DNA from: Cytospora piceicola
Taxonomy: Eukaryota > Ascomycota > Sordariomycetes > Diaporthales > Cytosporaceae
DNA length: 64,000 bases
Assembly: GCA_023375675.1 (NCBI GenBank)
Contig: JALQBC010000037.1
Span: 62,001-126,000, forward strand
Reading direction: 5' to 3'
Of the stretch, positions 35,589-45,392 are shown piece by piece (within the stretch, counting starts at the first letter, position 1; each line of letters opens with the position of its first letter). The notes beneath the pieces were generated by a model. The model searched no databases. It saw only the letters and a list, made by a program, of their open reading frames with translations, and had not been told where the DNA came from. The translations under genes and the position numbers were made by a program.

Positions 35589-35648
35589 GGTATTACGGTA
35601 AAAGGTATTACGGTAATGGTATTGCGGTAAACGGTATTGCGGTAAAAG
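35589..35648. repeat. four-unit 14-16-bp tandem repeat in the rap1/swf1 intergenic region
   Basis: Units GGTATTACGGTAAAA, GGTATTACGGTAAT, GGTATTGCGGTAAAC and GGTATTGCGGTAAAAG follow without gaps. They lie about 510-570 bp upstream of rap1 and 330-385 bp upstream of swf1. They could be clustered binding sites or a replication-slippage product. Confidence 0.75.
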
Positions 35649-35973
35649 AGTTGGCTGCACCATCATCGGGGTCTGTGCACTTGTCCACTTTTCGGACCCT
35701 TGTCATCATACCCGCTTACCAGACAGTTGGGATCGATCATGCTTATTCTGGATGCTTGCCCACAGTGTCTCCAGCTGAGGAGCTGAGGACTTTAGGACCT
35801 TTGCCTCGTTCAGTTGTCCCCGTCACTCCTCTTTGTGGCAGCAGATCACTTAGTCTGTAGTTTCTTCTTCTGACACACTACTTTGTTGGCGAATTGTTCT
35901 TTTCTCCCCCCCATGATTAAATATCTTGGTCTATAATGAACCTGATGACCGCTCTTTCGAGACCACAGACAAC

Positions 35974-37304
35974 ATGGGCAGCTTTACAACAATAGTGCTA
36001 CTTGTACTATTCATCTCCTTCATGACCTTTGTTGCATTCTTTGGAAGACTACCAGCACTCAGGTAACTAAATCCGGCTCCCTCTCCAACTCAGTGAGCAG
36101 CATATTCGAAATTTACAAAACAACTAACCATCCCGTCAGACACACCCCAGTAGCATGGCTACACCATTTCCTATGGACCACGCTCCCTGCCTCGGTCCTG
36201 GCTCTGGACCGGAAGCTCACCTCCGGCCGCCTGTCCTCTTACATGCAGCGTTTCGGAAACTACATGCTATACGAGAGACACCCCACCGTACTGATCTTCT
36301 TCCTCACGCTCCTCGCCGGCGGCGAGTACTTTTACCTACCGACCGTCTGGCCACAGCTCAGCCCGCTCCAGAAGGCCATAGCCGGCATCGCCGTCATCTG
36401 CCCCTATCTCTTCCTCTACCTCTCCGTCATGGCGGACCCGGGCTACGTCACGCCTGAGAACCACCAGGAGCAGATGGCACAGTACCCTTATGACCACTCC
36501 CTGTTCCACCCTGGCTCCCACTGCCGCACCTGCCGGCTCCTGAAGCCCGCCCGGTCCAAGCACTGCTCCATATGCAAGCACTGTATCGCGCGGTCTGACC
36601 ACCACTGCATCTTTATCAATGGCTGCGTCGGCCAGGGCAACCTCCAATGGTTCATCCTGCTCCTCTTCAGCACGGCCTTCCTCACCGCATACGGCACGTA
36701 CCTTGGCCTGACCCTCCTCAGCGCCAAGATGACCTCCCGTTACCCGGATTTCTCCATCTGGCCGCCCTCGGCCAAGGGCTATGACTGGTCTACCTACTTC
36801 GTCATCTGGACCTGGGGCATGCAGGACAATGTCGGCATGGGCTCCGTCACCATACTGACCATGCTCACCTCCCCGCTCGTCTGGGGCTTGCTTCTGTACA
36901 ATGTTTACATGGTATACGCCGGCACCACAACGAACGAGTCCATGAAGTGGTCCGACTGGAAGGCCGAGATCGACGAGGGGTACGCCTACAAGCGGCGTAT
37001 GCCGCAGAACCGCCACAAGGACCTGCGCTTCGAGCCCGCTTGGACGAGGTGGCCCGTCGAGACGTCGCAGGTCCTCGTAAGGACTGAGAGCGGCAACGCG
37101 CCCCGGGCGGACAGTCAAAATCTGGCTGGAGTTGGGGATTGGGAACGGGTGACCAGTTTGAGGACCGTGGACAACCTGTATGATCTGGGTTTCTGGGATA
37201 ACCTGCGAGAGGTTTTCTGGCCGCAGTATCGTTTCACGAGTTCGGGTGGCATCCCCGTGAGTGAGAGGCTGGGTAGGGATGGGCGTAAGAGGTCAAGATC
37301 TTGA
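35974..37304 (+). CDS. swf1: DHHC palmitoyltransferase Swf1 (two exons)
   Basis: Exons 35974-36062 and 36140-37304 join in phase 2 (77-bp intron with CTAAC) to give 417 aa. The first exon encodes an N-terminal membrane helix (TIVLLVLFISFMTFVAFF). The cysteine-rich DHHC domain reads HCRTCRLLKPARSKHC...CIARSDHHCIFINGCVG, with the catalytic Cys in DHHC. Three more membrane helices flank it. Swf1-type enzymes palmitoylate Cys residues next to the membrane segments of SNAREs and other ER or Golgi proteins. The C-terminal LREVFWPQYRFT is typical of the Swf1 branch. Transcribed divergently from rap1. Confidence 0.92.
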
Positions 37305-37572
37305 TGAAGATCGCATCTGGCACCGGCCCGGTGGTTGTTGGAAGCCATGGCCAGTCGCAATGCTACGATTAGACGGGCATATGACCAAAACGTCGACGAC
37401 CACAGCAAACACAGCTAGAATGGCCGAAATAATGGAAGGCATGGAAAATGGGCTCGCCCAGCCTGCACCTGGGAATCTATCAAGGACATCTATATATACA
37501 TATATAAGTTACACCATATGATATTTGTGCATCAGGTCGTCCTTGCGGACCAACATCTCTGAGACGGGAACC

Positions 37573-39018
37573 TTAAAATGATGCCCTGCCGTGATGCCTC
37601 GCCGGTTTGAACTGCTTCATGGCGGCCTCGAGCGCCGCCATATCATCAACCTCCTTCGGTGGCCTGACAGGCCTGACAGGCCTCGCAGTTCTTGTCCGTC
37701 CCCTCCCGACATGAACCTTAGGCTCAGGAATCTCACTCGGCCTACTTTCGAAATCAAATTCCGGCACAGACGACGGCCCAAAGATGAGCTGATCGATGGG
37801 CACGATCTCGGGCTGAACGACGTCGACCGTCCTCTTGGGCTCCGCAACATGTCCAGCGATCCGGCATACCGACAGCCTCGCGCCGTCAACACCCATGCCA
37901 CCAAGCTTGGGGTCACCCGCGCCCGTGACAAAGATCTCAGGGTTCCACCCGTCACCCTCGAACCAGTCCGACTGCCCTCCCTTCTCCACCCTCCTGATCT
38001 CCTCCCAGACGTACACACAGGCCTCCTTCAGCCGCTCACTGGACTGCCACACCGCAGCATCGCTGTCACTCACCATCTTATCCGCCTTGGTCAGCACCAC
38101 GCTCGTCTTCAGGCCCGCATCCCGCAGCACCTCCAGCACCATCCTGTCGCCGTCCTTTATCCCGGCGACCGCGTCGACAAGCAGCACCGCGCCCTTCAGG
38201 ATCTCCCTCCTGTTCAGGTACTTGAGGATCTCCTCGCCCCAGTCGGCGCGGGAGTTCATGCCGTAGCCAGGCATGTCCATGAGCACGAGGCTGTGCGCCG
38301 GCAGCGGCTCCCTCCTCGCGCCCTCGTTGCCCCTGCGCTCGGCGCGGCCCCGCCCGGCCTCCTTGCGCGCCTGCTGCTCCGCCCTGCTGAGCGGCCTGAC
38401 GCTCAGGGGCGGGCCGAAGCCGTAGGCGTTCATGGTCTTGGTGCAGCCCGCCCACGCGCTGGTGATGGCCACGCCCGCCCTGTTGTTCTTGCTCCCGTGG
38501 CTCGTGCCCGCCTTCTTGCCGCCCAGCCCGGACAGCGCGTTGATGAGCGTCGACTTGCCCACGTTGGACCGCCCCAGCAGGCAGACCTCGGGCACGCGCG
38601 TGTTGACGGGGAGGTGCAGGAAGCGGGGCGCCGAGTAGAGGAACTTTGGGCTGCGGAAGATGGCCGCCGAGCGCGTGAGGTCGAGCTTCGTGGTGTCGGT
38701 GGTGAGGCTCGCGACGGTCGGTTTTACGGGCGGCGGGGTGGGGAGGAAGGATAGGGCCCGCGGGGGCCCATAGTCGCGGGCTGGGAGCGGGGGGAGGTGG
38801 TGTGGTGACCGTGTTGGTTTCGGTTTCGGTTTCGGTTTTGGTTTTGATTTCGTCTTCGGTGTCGGGGTCGATTTTGAGGATGCGAGCCGTCGACTCGAGG
38901 GTATCAGCTCTGGGATGGAACTAGGAATAGTAGGAGGGGCTAGTAGGGCTGCCTGGAGGAGAAATGGTCGTAAGGCTGGTGGCATTGCCAGGAGACTGGC
39001 GATGGCGCGTGGGGACAT
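37573..39018 (-). CDS. mrx8: mitochondrial EngB-type GTPase (Mrx8-like)
   Basis: A single exon encodes 481 aa. The N-terminal 100 residues are basic and Pro/Ser-rich, with a run of KPKPKP from a short repeat, and fit a mitochondrial presequence. The GTPase domain shows G1 GRSNVGKST, G3 DMPGYG and G4 TKAD, the pattern of the TrmE-Era-EngA-YihA-Septin-like EngB family. Bacterial EngB helps 50S assembly, and its yeast homologue Mrx8 acts with mitochondrial ribosomes. An unusual lysine/arginine-rich insert of about 40 residues (from RAEQQARKEAGRGR) separates G1 and G3. The start is ATG at 39018. It is divergent from fmc1. Confidence 0.88.
   Translation of the reverse strand: MSPRAIASLLAMPPALRPFLLQAALLAPPTIPSSIPELIPSSRRLASSKSTPTPKTKSKPKPKPKPKPTRSPHHLPPLPARDYGPPRALSFLPTPPPVKPTVASLTTDTTKLDLTRSAAIFRSPKFLYSAPRFLHLPVNTRVPEVCLLGRSNVGKSTLINALSGLGGKKAGTSHGSKNNRAGVAITSAWAGCTKTMNAYGFGPPLSVRPLSRAEQQARKEAGRGRAERRGNEGARREPLPAHSLVLMDMPGYGMNSRADWGEEILKYLNRREILKGAVLLVDAVAGIKDGDRMVLEVLRDAGLKTSVVLTKADKMVSDSDAAVWQSSERLKEACVYVWEEIRRVEKGGQSDWFEGDGWNPEIFVTGAGDPKLGGMGVDGARLSVCRIAGHVAEPKRTVDVVQPEIVPIDQLIFGPSSVPEFDFESRPSEIPEPKVHVGRGRTRTARPVRPVRPPKEVDDMAALEAAMKQFKPARHHGRASF
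38806..38862 (-). repeat. hexanucleotide-like repeat in the mrx8 presequence
   Basis: The plus strand has repeated TTTCGG/TTTTGG units (about 38815-38852) that encode the KPKPKPKPKP stretch near residue 60 on the minus strand. Coding microsatellite, likely length-variable. Confidence 0.65.
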
Positions 39019-39371
39019 GATCGCATGTGAGATGCGACTGTTCCACGTGGGCGGTCCAAGGGGTCGTGGGTTGTGGTTGGATTTGGTCTGGTGATGGATG
39101 GTGTCGAAGAACGTTCACTAAGAATTATTTCGCCTGTGACGACAGCTGCCGGCATCCGGCCGGCATAGTGGGGGGTGTGCCGAGCAGGGTCCGGCAGGCA
39201 AAACAGCAACCCCCGTCAGATGCAATTCTCCGAGGTTCGACTACAGCAGTAGACCGACCACTTACTGTAATCCGTCCTACAGTCATAATCCCGTCGCAAA
39301 GCGAATCTCCTCTTCATATCGCACCTTGTCTCACCCTCCGACCAAACCGATCAATCGGACGCAACATCAGA
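39019..39371. promoter_or_regulatory. 353-bp divergent promoter of mrx8 and fmc1
   Basis: It separates two head-to-head genes, both with expected mitochondrial products. No separate gene is present; a shared promoter is inferred from distance and function. Confidence 0.6.
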
Positions 39372-39692
39372 ATGGCTTCCAGCCCAAAAAATCAACTACG
39401 CGCTCTCTACCGCGCCTTCCTGCGCGAGATGCCCGCCCGACCAGTCCTCTCCAAGGCACGAGCACCACTTCACCTGCGCCTGCGCGAGCACTTCAACCCT
39501 ACAAACCCTTCCGAGCAGGCCGTCGCACAAGCAGAGCAGTACCTGGCCTACGTCCGGGCGCAGAGGACATATGTCACCTTGCTAGAGCGATACAACCCCG
39601 GCATGGGCATGGACGAGGAGGAGAGGGTCCGGTTGACGGCCCGGAGGGTGGGCATGGACTTGCCGGTCGAGTATGGAACCAAGGAGGAGTGA
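39372..39692 (+). CDS. fmc1: mitochondrial ATP-synthase assembly factor Fmc1 (LYR family)
   Basis: A single exon encodes 106 aa. The N terminus contains the LYR-type motif LRALYRAFLREMP, followed by conserved HLRLREHF and a helical end (QYLAYVRAQRTYVTLLERYNPG), which is the Fmc1 pattern. Fmc1 works with Atp12 in the mitochondrial matrix to assemble the F1 part of ATP synthase. The open frame extends upstream to 39027 without a better start; the ATG at 39372 gives the family's usual length. Confidence 0.9.
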   Translation: MASSPKNQLRALYRAFLREMPARPVLSKARAPLHLRLREHFNPTNPSEQAVAQAEQYLAYVRAQRTYVTLLERYNPGMGMDEEERVRLTARRVGMDLPVEYGTKEE

Positions 39693-41060
39693 TGCATTGG
39701 ACGCAGCAGTGGAATACAACAACCCCATGTTGGGAACTGCGGCTATTGGTTGGAGTGTGACTACCTACCATACGTTCGACGCCCCTGGAGGTCGGCACAC
39801 CACCATGCCTGCTTTAGGAAGACACGAGGATCACCGAGCCGGCGGGAAGTGTCTCAGTGCGTGCAACGGCATGATCAACGGTCCTGAGATTACTGCTCGG
39901 GATAGAATTGCCACGTGGCCGCGACTGTTGCATGTGAGCGAATGCCTCGGGAATTCACCCGAATTGCAAGAGGTTGAAAGCGTCAGATCTGAGCCACGAC
40001 TCCAAAGCTATTGGGTGGCATTCTCGTTCTCAGCTGGCAAATGCGCGCATCTCAAACGGAAGTCAACGCAATCGCCACACACGCGGTATCAGCCACTCAA
40101 CAGTATATAGGCAGTCAGGTACCATGTCAATATAACTGGACAGCGAAAGCCTGTGCATCTCCAACCTGACCCAAGACCCAGACGCTATCGCCAACCAAAC
40201 ATCTTGTCCCTCTTCTTATCTTGGAGGCACAGTGGTCTTCCAAGTGCCAAGTTCCATCTCATTGTCCACATGCATGCATCCGGCACCAAAGACGACAACA
40301 TTTGCCAATCTCATTTCCCGCCAATACCAAGAGCCTGATGAGCATTCGGCGTCCTTGAAGACGATCGGGTCTCCTTCCTTCATTGCCAGGGATTCCGTAT
40401 TCTCGATTCCCCTGCCCAGCTCTTCATACCTACTTAAGTAGGTATACAATAACGCCGTGAGACATAGCAAATGAACTAAGGAAACCCACCCAATTCCACT
40501 TGAGACGGCGTTGCTGTCCATCCCACCTCTACACTCACTATCGCACTATGGTTATGGGTCAAGGCCGGCCCACGGTGAGCTTGAGCCCTTGTGCTGGGCT
40601 TGTTGTGAGCCATAGCCGACATGTCCACAAGGTATACCGATAAAATATCACATGAGGGGAGCGCGTGTATCATGGTAATGGAGAAATGGTAATGGAGAGA
40701 GAGACGCGTTGTTGCTTTGCTACCTTTGTTTTGGGACGACCGGGCGGTGTACCGGGCGGTGTTTGTGTTGGGCCATTTTATCTGTCGGGCCATTTTATCT
40801 TCGAAGGGGACAAAGTAATTTTGCAAGAGGGGACACCAGAATAATTTATCGCAAGGGTCAAAACACGAAGACCAATTGGCACGAAGACGAATTGGCACAC
40901 CTCGAAACTGCCCCTCCTTCCTTTTCTTGTTTTCTATCTACACAGAACGACCAACCCAACCCAACTTCCACGACTCACTTCTTCGACCCTCCCATCCGGT
41001 TGATCACCAACCTGAGCTACATTACTTCAACAATACCCAAACCTGCCGAATACCCCAACG
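39693..41060. other. 1.4-kb intergenic region
   Basis: No gene supported. It contains a perfect 20-bp palindrome at 40426-40445 and, from about 40910, the CT- and CA-rich leader of the 41-kb ORF. Confidence 0.55.
40426..40445. repeat. 20-bp perfect palindrome
   Basis: ATACCTACTTAAGTAGGTAT is its own reverse complement. It is centred on ACTTAAGT and could form a hairpin or bind a dimer. Related AAGTAGGTACCTAGGTA sequence occurs at 57690-57706. Confidence 0.7.
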
Positions 41061-41393
41061 ATGCCCAAGAGGAGGAAAAGCGAGGCAGCCCGCAGGGGCA
41101 AGGCTAGGCGAGAGAGCGAGCGGCGCCGTCGCCGAGCCCTTGAGAAGCTGCAAACGGACGACCATGACGATTACATGAACCCATTGCACGCAGACGACAT
41201 CAACACCTCGACCAAGATGCCCAATTCCCTGGTAACAGACACACACCACCCGATCCCCCATTTAGATGGCTCGATGTCCCTGGACGGGGCTGGAGAGACG
41301 AGTGAGATAGCCAAGCGTTTGGAAGTCGATTACGGCCTGACGCTCTACATACATAATGTGTCGATAGCGAGTCGTGCCTGGTCTATGATCTAG
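41061..41393 (+). CDS. small basic orphan protein, 110 aa
   Basis: Single exon. The first 30 residues are extremely basic (MPKRRKSEAARRGKARRESE...), nuclear-localisation-like, and the rest is unremarkable. A CT- and CA-rich leader of about 150 bases ends in ACCCCAACGATGCC, a good fungal start context, and is the main support besides the open frame. No domain recognised. It may be the first exon of a longer gene or a chance ORF. Confidence 0.4.
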   Translation: MPKRRKSEAARRGKARRESERRRRRALEKLQTDDHDDYMNPLHADDINTSTKMPNSLVTDTHHPIPHLDGSMSLDGAGETSEIAKRLEVDYGLTLYIHNVSIASRAWSMI

Positions 41394-41993
41394 ATTCCAG
41401 ATGCGAGACAAAACCAGCTCGGCTGCCTTCTCCAACGTTCCAGAAGCCATACCAAATACGGCGTTCGTGTAAATCATCCGATGAGCATCACAATGAAGGA
41501 ACCGGGGAACGGCTGAAGTTCGTACAGAACGCGGCTCACCTGAATCGCTCGGAATGTTACTGGGCCATGATTTAAAATCCCATTTTGCACTTCGCTGACC
41601 GGGCTCGAGTCGGGGGAATTCATTATCTTCCTGTCTCGGCTTTGCCCCTAACAGAAGAGCCTCATTCTCGGTATTTCGGATGCGAGGGGTCCATTATTTC
41701 AGCTGATTATTTCAGCTTGCAAGACGGCTGCGAACTTGCCAAGTGGGAGCGCCTCCCATGACTGCTGAGACAATCCTGACCTTTATAGAATCGATTACGG
41801 ACAAAGCCTAAATTAGGACTCGCTGTGATGTCGGGTACTTCTCTACCGCACGCGGTAATAACTGGCCTAGAGCAAACACAGCCCTCGATTTCAATTCCCA
41901 GCTCAGTTCACTTCACGCAGACCATACTTCGCGTATTGAGCGCTGTACATAGACAGTATAAATTTCTCTAGACAAGCACGATATGTTTCTATC
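41394..41993. other. intergenic
   Basis: No gene seen. A direct repeat of GATTATTTCAGCT lies near 41693-41718. Confidence 0.5.
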
Positions 41994-42584
41994 CTATGTA
42001 AAGGACGAAAGAGTACTGAAATGTACAGTTGACGCGAATACTTTTTGGCCATAACCTTCAAGCACGACCATGACGACCATGACGACCATGACGACCATGA
42101 CGACCATAAACGCCAACCATAGTAGATCAAACTTGAGACGTCTGATGGTAGTGACATGGTCGACGCGACCAATGCTTTCGATGCGACCGATTGAATCAAT
42201 CTCAGTGCTGTGTCCATCATCCATCTGAGGAATGTTGGAGGTAATTTCCCTCATGAAAGTGGCATCGTCGGTGTTGACGTCCTGCTGGGCCTGGGAATTG
42301 GCCTCATCATCACTTCCCTCATCATCATCGTCCCTCAAACCAGCGGCCTGCTCAAGGGCATGAATGCGGGTGCGGTCTGCCTCAATCATTCTTCTCATAG
42401 CCCTGATGTTCACCTTGAGGATGCGAACGGTCTCATGCAAACCTGCCACGATGGCGTTCTCGGCCTGGGGGTTATCTGCGGCGGTATTCTCGACCTGGGC
42501 GTTGTCGACGAGGCCGGGATAGCATTGTTGAGCTGGGCGTTGTCTGCGCGGCATTCTCGGCCTGGTGGTTGTCAGCGCCGGCAT
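41994..42584 (-). CDS. possible single-pass membrane protein with coiled coil, 196 aa
   Basis: The frame is open to 42662 through a GTG; the ATG at 42584 (MPALTTTRPRMPRRQ...) is chosen. After a basic start there is an imperfect AENA/VENTA repeat, a predicted helix (ETVRILKVNIRAMRRMIEADRTRIHALEQAAG), an acidic patch (DDDDEGSDDE), then one hydrophobic segment of about 22 residues made of MVV triplets (AFMVVMVVMVVMVVMVVL) near the C terminus. This looks like a tail-anchored protein with a coiled coil. The hydrophobic part is the product of a 9-bp tandem repeat. No homologue is recognised, and it may be lineage-specific or spurious. Confidence 0.4.
   Translation of the reverse strand: MPALTTTRPRMPRRQRPAQQCYPGLVDNAQVENTAADNPQAENAIVAGLHETVRILKVNIRAMRRMIEADRTRIHALEQAAGLRDDDDEGSDDEANSQAQQDVNTDDATFMREITSNIPQMDDGHSTEIDSIGRIESIGRVDHVTTIRRLKFDLLWLAFMVVMVVMVVMVVMVVLEGYGQKVFASTVHFSTLSSFT
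42064..42108. repeat. 9-bp tandem repeat, five units
   Basis: ACGACCATG is repeated four times, with a fifth unit ending ATA. On the minus strand it encodes Val-Val-Met repeats that form the hydrophobic segment of the 42-kb ORF. Confidence 0.9.
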
Positions 42585-43348
42585 CGTTGGCCTAGGATCA
42601 GATGAGCTGCCTTCTGTACGAAAATCAACTGCTTCCTTAGTTTTCTTCTTCCTGATGCCCACCGGAGCGTTTATATGAAGGCCATAGTCCAGATGAGGCT
42701 TTCTGGAACTTTAGAAAGGCCGGCCCAGCTATTCTTTTCCCACATCTAGAAATCTCGATTATAGACAAGGCACGACGTTTAGGTGTGTATATTGGTACTA
42801 GTTCCACTAGTATACCTCGACAAATTCTTGGCTATCACTTAGCCTACGCTAGGCAAAACGTCTCCGGCTTAAGGGGATCCTATAGGCTTAGCCTCTTCTA
42901 AGAACAATAATATAATGTTCGGTATCCCAGGTAGATATAGGAGTGTTCTCTGGATCTTCTGCTATATGTCTCATAGCGTCTTTATTTACTTATGTACTAG
43001 GGAGATATGACAATCACGTCTCATTATAATGTCGTGTACTTTCTTGACCTGTGAAATACATGCATACCTGATGGAAATAACACAAGTTAAACTCTAACTC
43101 ATTTCACCCCACTCTAAAATTTAACACTTTACACAGACTAAACTGATACTGTGAGTATCTCTAGATTAGAGGGAAACCACTCTAATCTTTGTTATAAACA
43201 AAACAAGTAGAGAAATGAACGGTTCACGCGGATATCTCCATGACTATAGCCTTTACATCATGATGATCACAGTGACCACCAAGAATTGTTAGAAGATAGG
43301 TCATAGTTGATGGTATCGTCTAATCAGGTTTTAATCTCATCAAGCGGG
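42585..43348. other. AT-rich intergenic
   Basis: No gene supported; AT-rich with several short inverted stretches (e.g. ACTAGTTCCACTAGT near 42798). Confidence 0.5.
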
Positions 43349-43693
43349 CTAGACCGAAGGCATTATCCCATATATGCAACGCATGCAGAACTCGACTTTG
43401 TCCCATTTCACGTATCTCCCCCCATCTTCTATGGCTCGGCCCTCGAACGGATCTGTGTCTTTCTGGGGCATCGGGGGCGCCTCGTCCACAAGGACCAATT
43501 TGCCGTCGTCCTTGCCATGCTGATGGCACTTGATCTCGTCGCCGGATCTGAGCATGACAAAGTTGCCTTTCTTGATTTCCTGCAACCGCTCCTATCAAGC
43601 AATCAGTTATACATAAATGACAGTGAACAAGATATGCACACTTACAGTGGCAGGATGCTGAGACCTATTAACACCAGCTGCAGCTTCACACAT
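43349..43693 (-). CDS. small orphan protein, 96 aa (two exons)
   Basis: Exon 1 is 43693-43646 (16 codons, MCEAAAGVNRSQHPAT) and exon 2 is 43591-43349. The 54-bp intron has GTAAGT and TAG borders and phase 0. The product has a compact, protein-like second exon: GNFVMLRSGDEIKC, HGKDDGKLVLVDEAPP, then GGRYVKWDKVEFCMRCIYG. The strand-turn pattern and two Cys near the end suggest a small beta-rich domain. Clean splice sites and composition support a real gene in an otherwise AT-rich stretch. I cannot name the family. Confidence 0.55.
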
Positions 43694-45392
43694 GTCTCGT
43701 GGTGTTCTCTGTAATAGTATGAGATTTGATAGTCCGATGTGCGGGAATAGATCCTCGTTGTAGGTAAAATCACATTGTTACTCCTATATTTCATAGGAAT
43801 ATTTATATAGAGCTAAAAAAGGTCCACTACGTGAGTGCTTCTCTTGTACATTATAGAGAGCACATTGAGTGGAAGACTCCGGATGAGTCGACACGATTCC
43901 CACATCGTAAGTACATTGTCGATACTTAGACAACAATGACTACCTTGGAAGCCCCTATATTGTTTCAGAGTAGGGCTTATAGGCGCATGAAACTTTCAAA
44001 TCAATGAGACACTCGAATCCTGTTATGGACAGTCACTATGAATGGGTTCTAAAGGTTGAGCTGTCCCGGATTGCAATACATGACACTGATGGTACTTCGA
44101 AGGCCATGTTTCATCCTGAGTATTGGCACCAAGCATGCATTCTAGTATACTGGAATCATGTCTTCGAGAAAGAGCTTCAGGTTACCTTTGGAACACATTA
44201 ATCCTCAATAAACAATGTAACCAGTTCTATGAGAAACTTGAAAGTCAAGAAACATCTTGAAACCCTTAAAGCCAGGAATTTCTTTGTCGAAACCAATGGT
44301 AAGACCACATGAACGCGCTACCTGATCGCATGGCATGATGCCAGTGACTCGTTATAATTTCCAGCTCAATCTGTGCCCTGCCTATATAATTACGAATACC
44401 TATAGACTTATCCAAGGTTCCCAAATCTTATCTTAGCTGAGTACTTGGGTATTTACACTGGGGTCTGACAGCACTCGAACCCAGTTATCGGTTTTGTCTA
44501 GAGCCGCAATGGTTACGTCTGAGATTACAATATGGCTTCTAGACTTGAGTAGTATGCAAAGTTCCGAACCTTTGAAGCCTGTTTATATCAGAGTGTTGCT
44601 CTGGAACCGAGACTAAGTTGATCTATAGTCTTGCGTTCGAACTTTGCATCTTCGCTCCAATAGATTCTTATCTTTTGTTGCCGATCAACTTTTGACTCTT
44701 CCTCCTGACCTAAGCATGTTTGCTCCTGGTTATTCTCTATTTTTAAGTGTGCCACACGTTGTGTATGGTAGCACGATGCACTTTGCCGGGCCATGGCCGG
44801 TTAGCAGGACCACAAAACCATATAAGATGCCCACACCACACTCGATCGCTTGTTGAGATTTGAAGACCCGATTTCTTCGAATCCTTCCTGGTTTGTCTGT
44901 GTTACGTGCCCCAAATCTCGAGGAAATCAGAACCCAAGGTTGTATACGTACACAAGATGGAGCAGTCTCAGACTGTGAGTGATCACTGCAGCAGCCATTT
45001 ACTCAGTACTCACATGAGTAGAGACTGATACCTAACCTGAATATAGGCGGAAACGTTCGTCCTCACCATTGGTGAAATCCCACAACCGCGACTGGCCGAC
45101 TGAGATATATGTGCAACAGAATCAGATTACGAGAGTTCGCATATGTCGATATCAATGGTGACCCCTTGGACTACTCAATATGCAATAGTACGTGATATTC
45201 AACAGCATTTGATACAAAATGGCTGCAGGAAAGAAGATAGGAAGTCAAGTCTCATGGTGTCATATCTGAGAGAAAACAGGGGGTTCTCTCCTTCAACATC
45301 AGGAAACTGTGAAGTCGTCTCGACTGGATCCTGTGTGTTCTTTCCTGCGCCTCGACCGTCAGACTAATATTTCAACAGTTGCCGACGCCCCA
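43694..45392. other. 1.7-kb AT-rich region, no supported gene
   Basis: Only short ORFs. A possible small leading exon (ATGGAGCAGTCTCAGACT followed by GTGAGT, at 44957-44974) might belong to the DUF6594 gene, but no in-frame link was found. Confidence 0.45.

Larger units (their letters stand above)
35076..35973. promoter_or_regulatory. divergent promoter region of rap1 and swf1
   Basis: About 0.9 kb separates the two start codons. It contains a two-unit telomeric repeat next to rap1 (35104-35115) and a four-unit tandem repeat near its middle (35589-35648). No gene is seen in it. Confidence 0.6.

Noticed and set aside
44460..44530. possible minus-strand tRNA (ACTGGGTTCGAGTGC)
   Set aside because: T-stem does not pair and no cloverleaf can be drawn.
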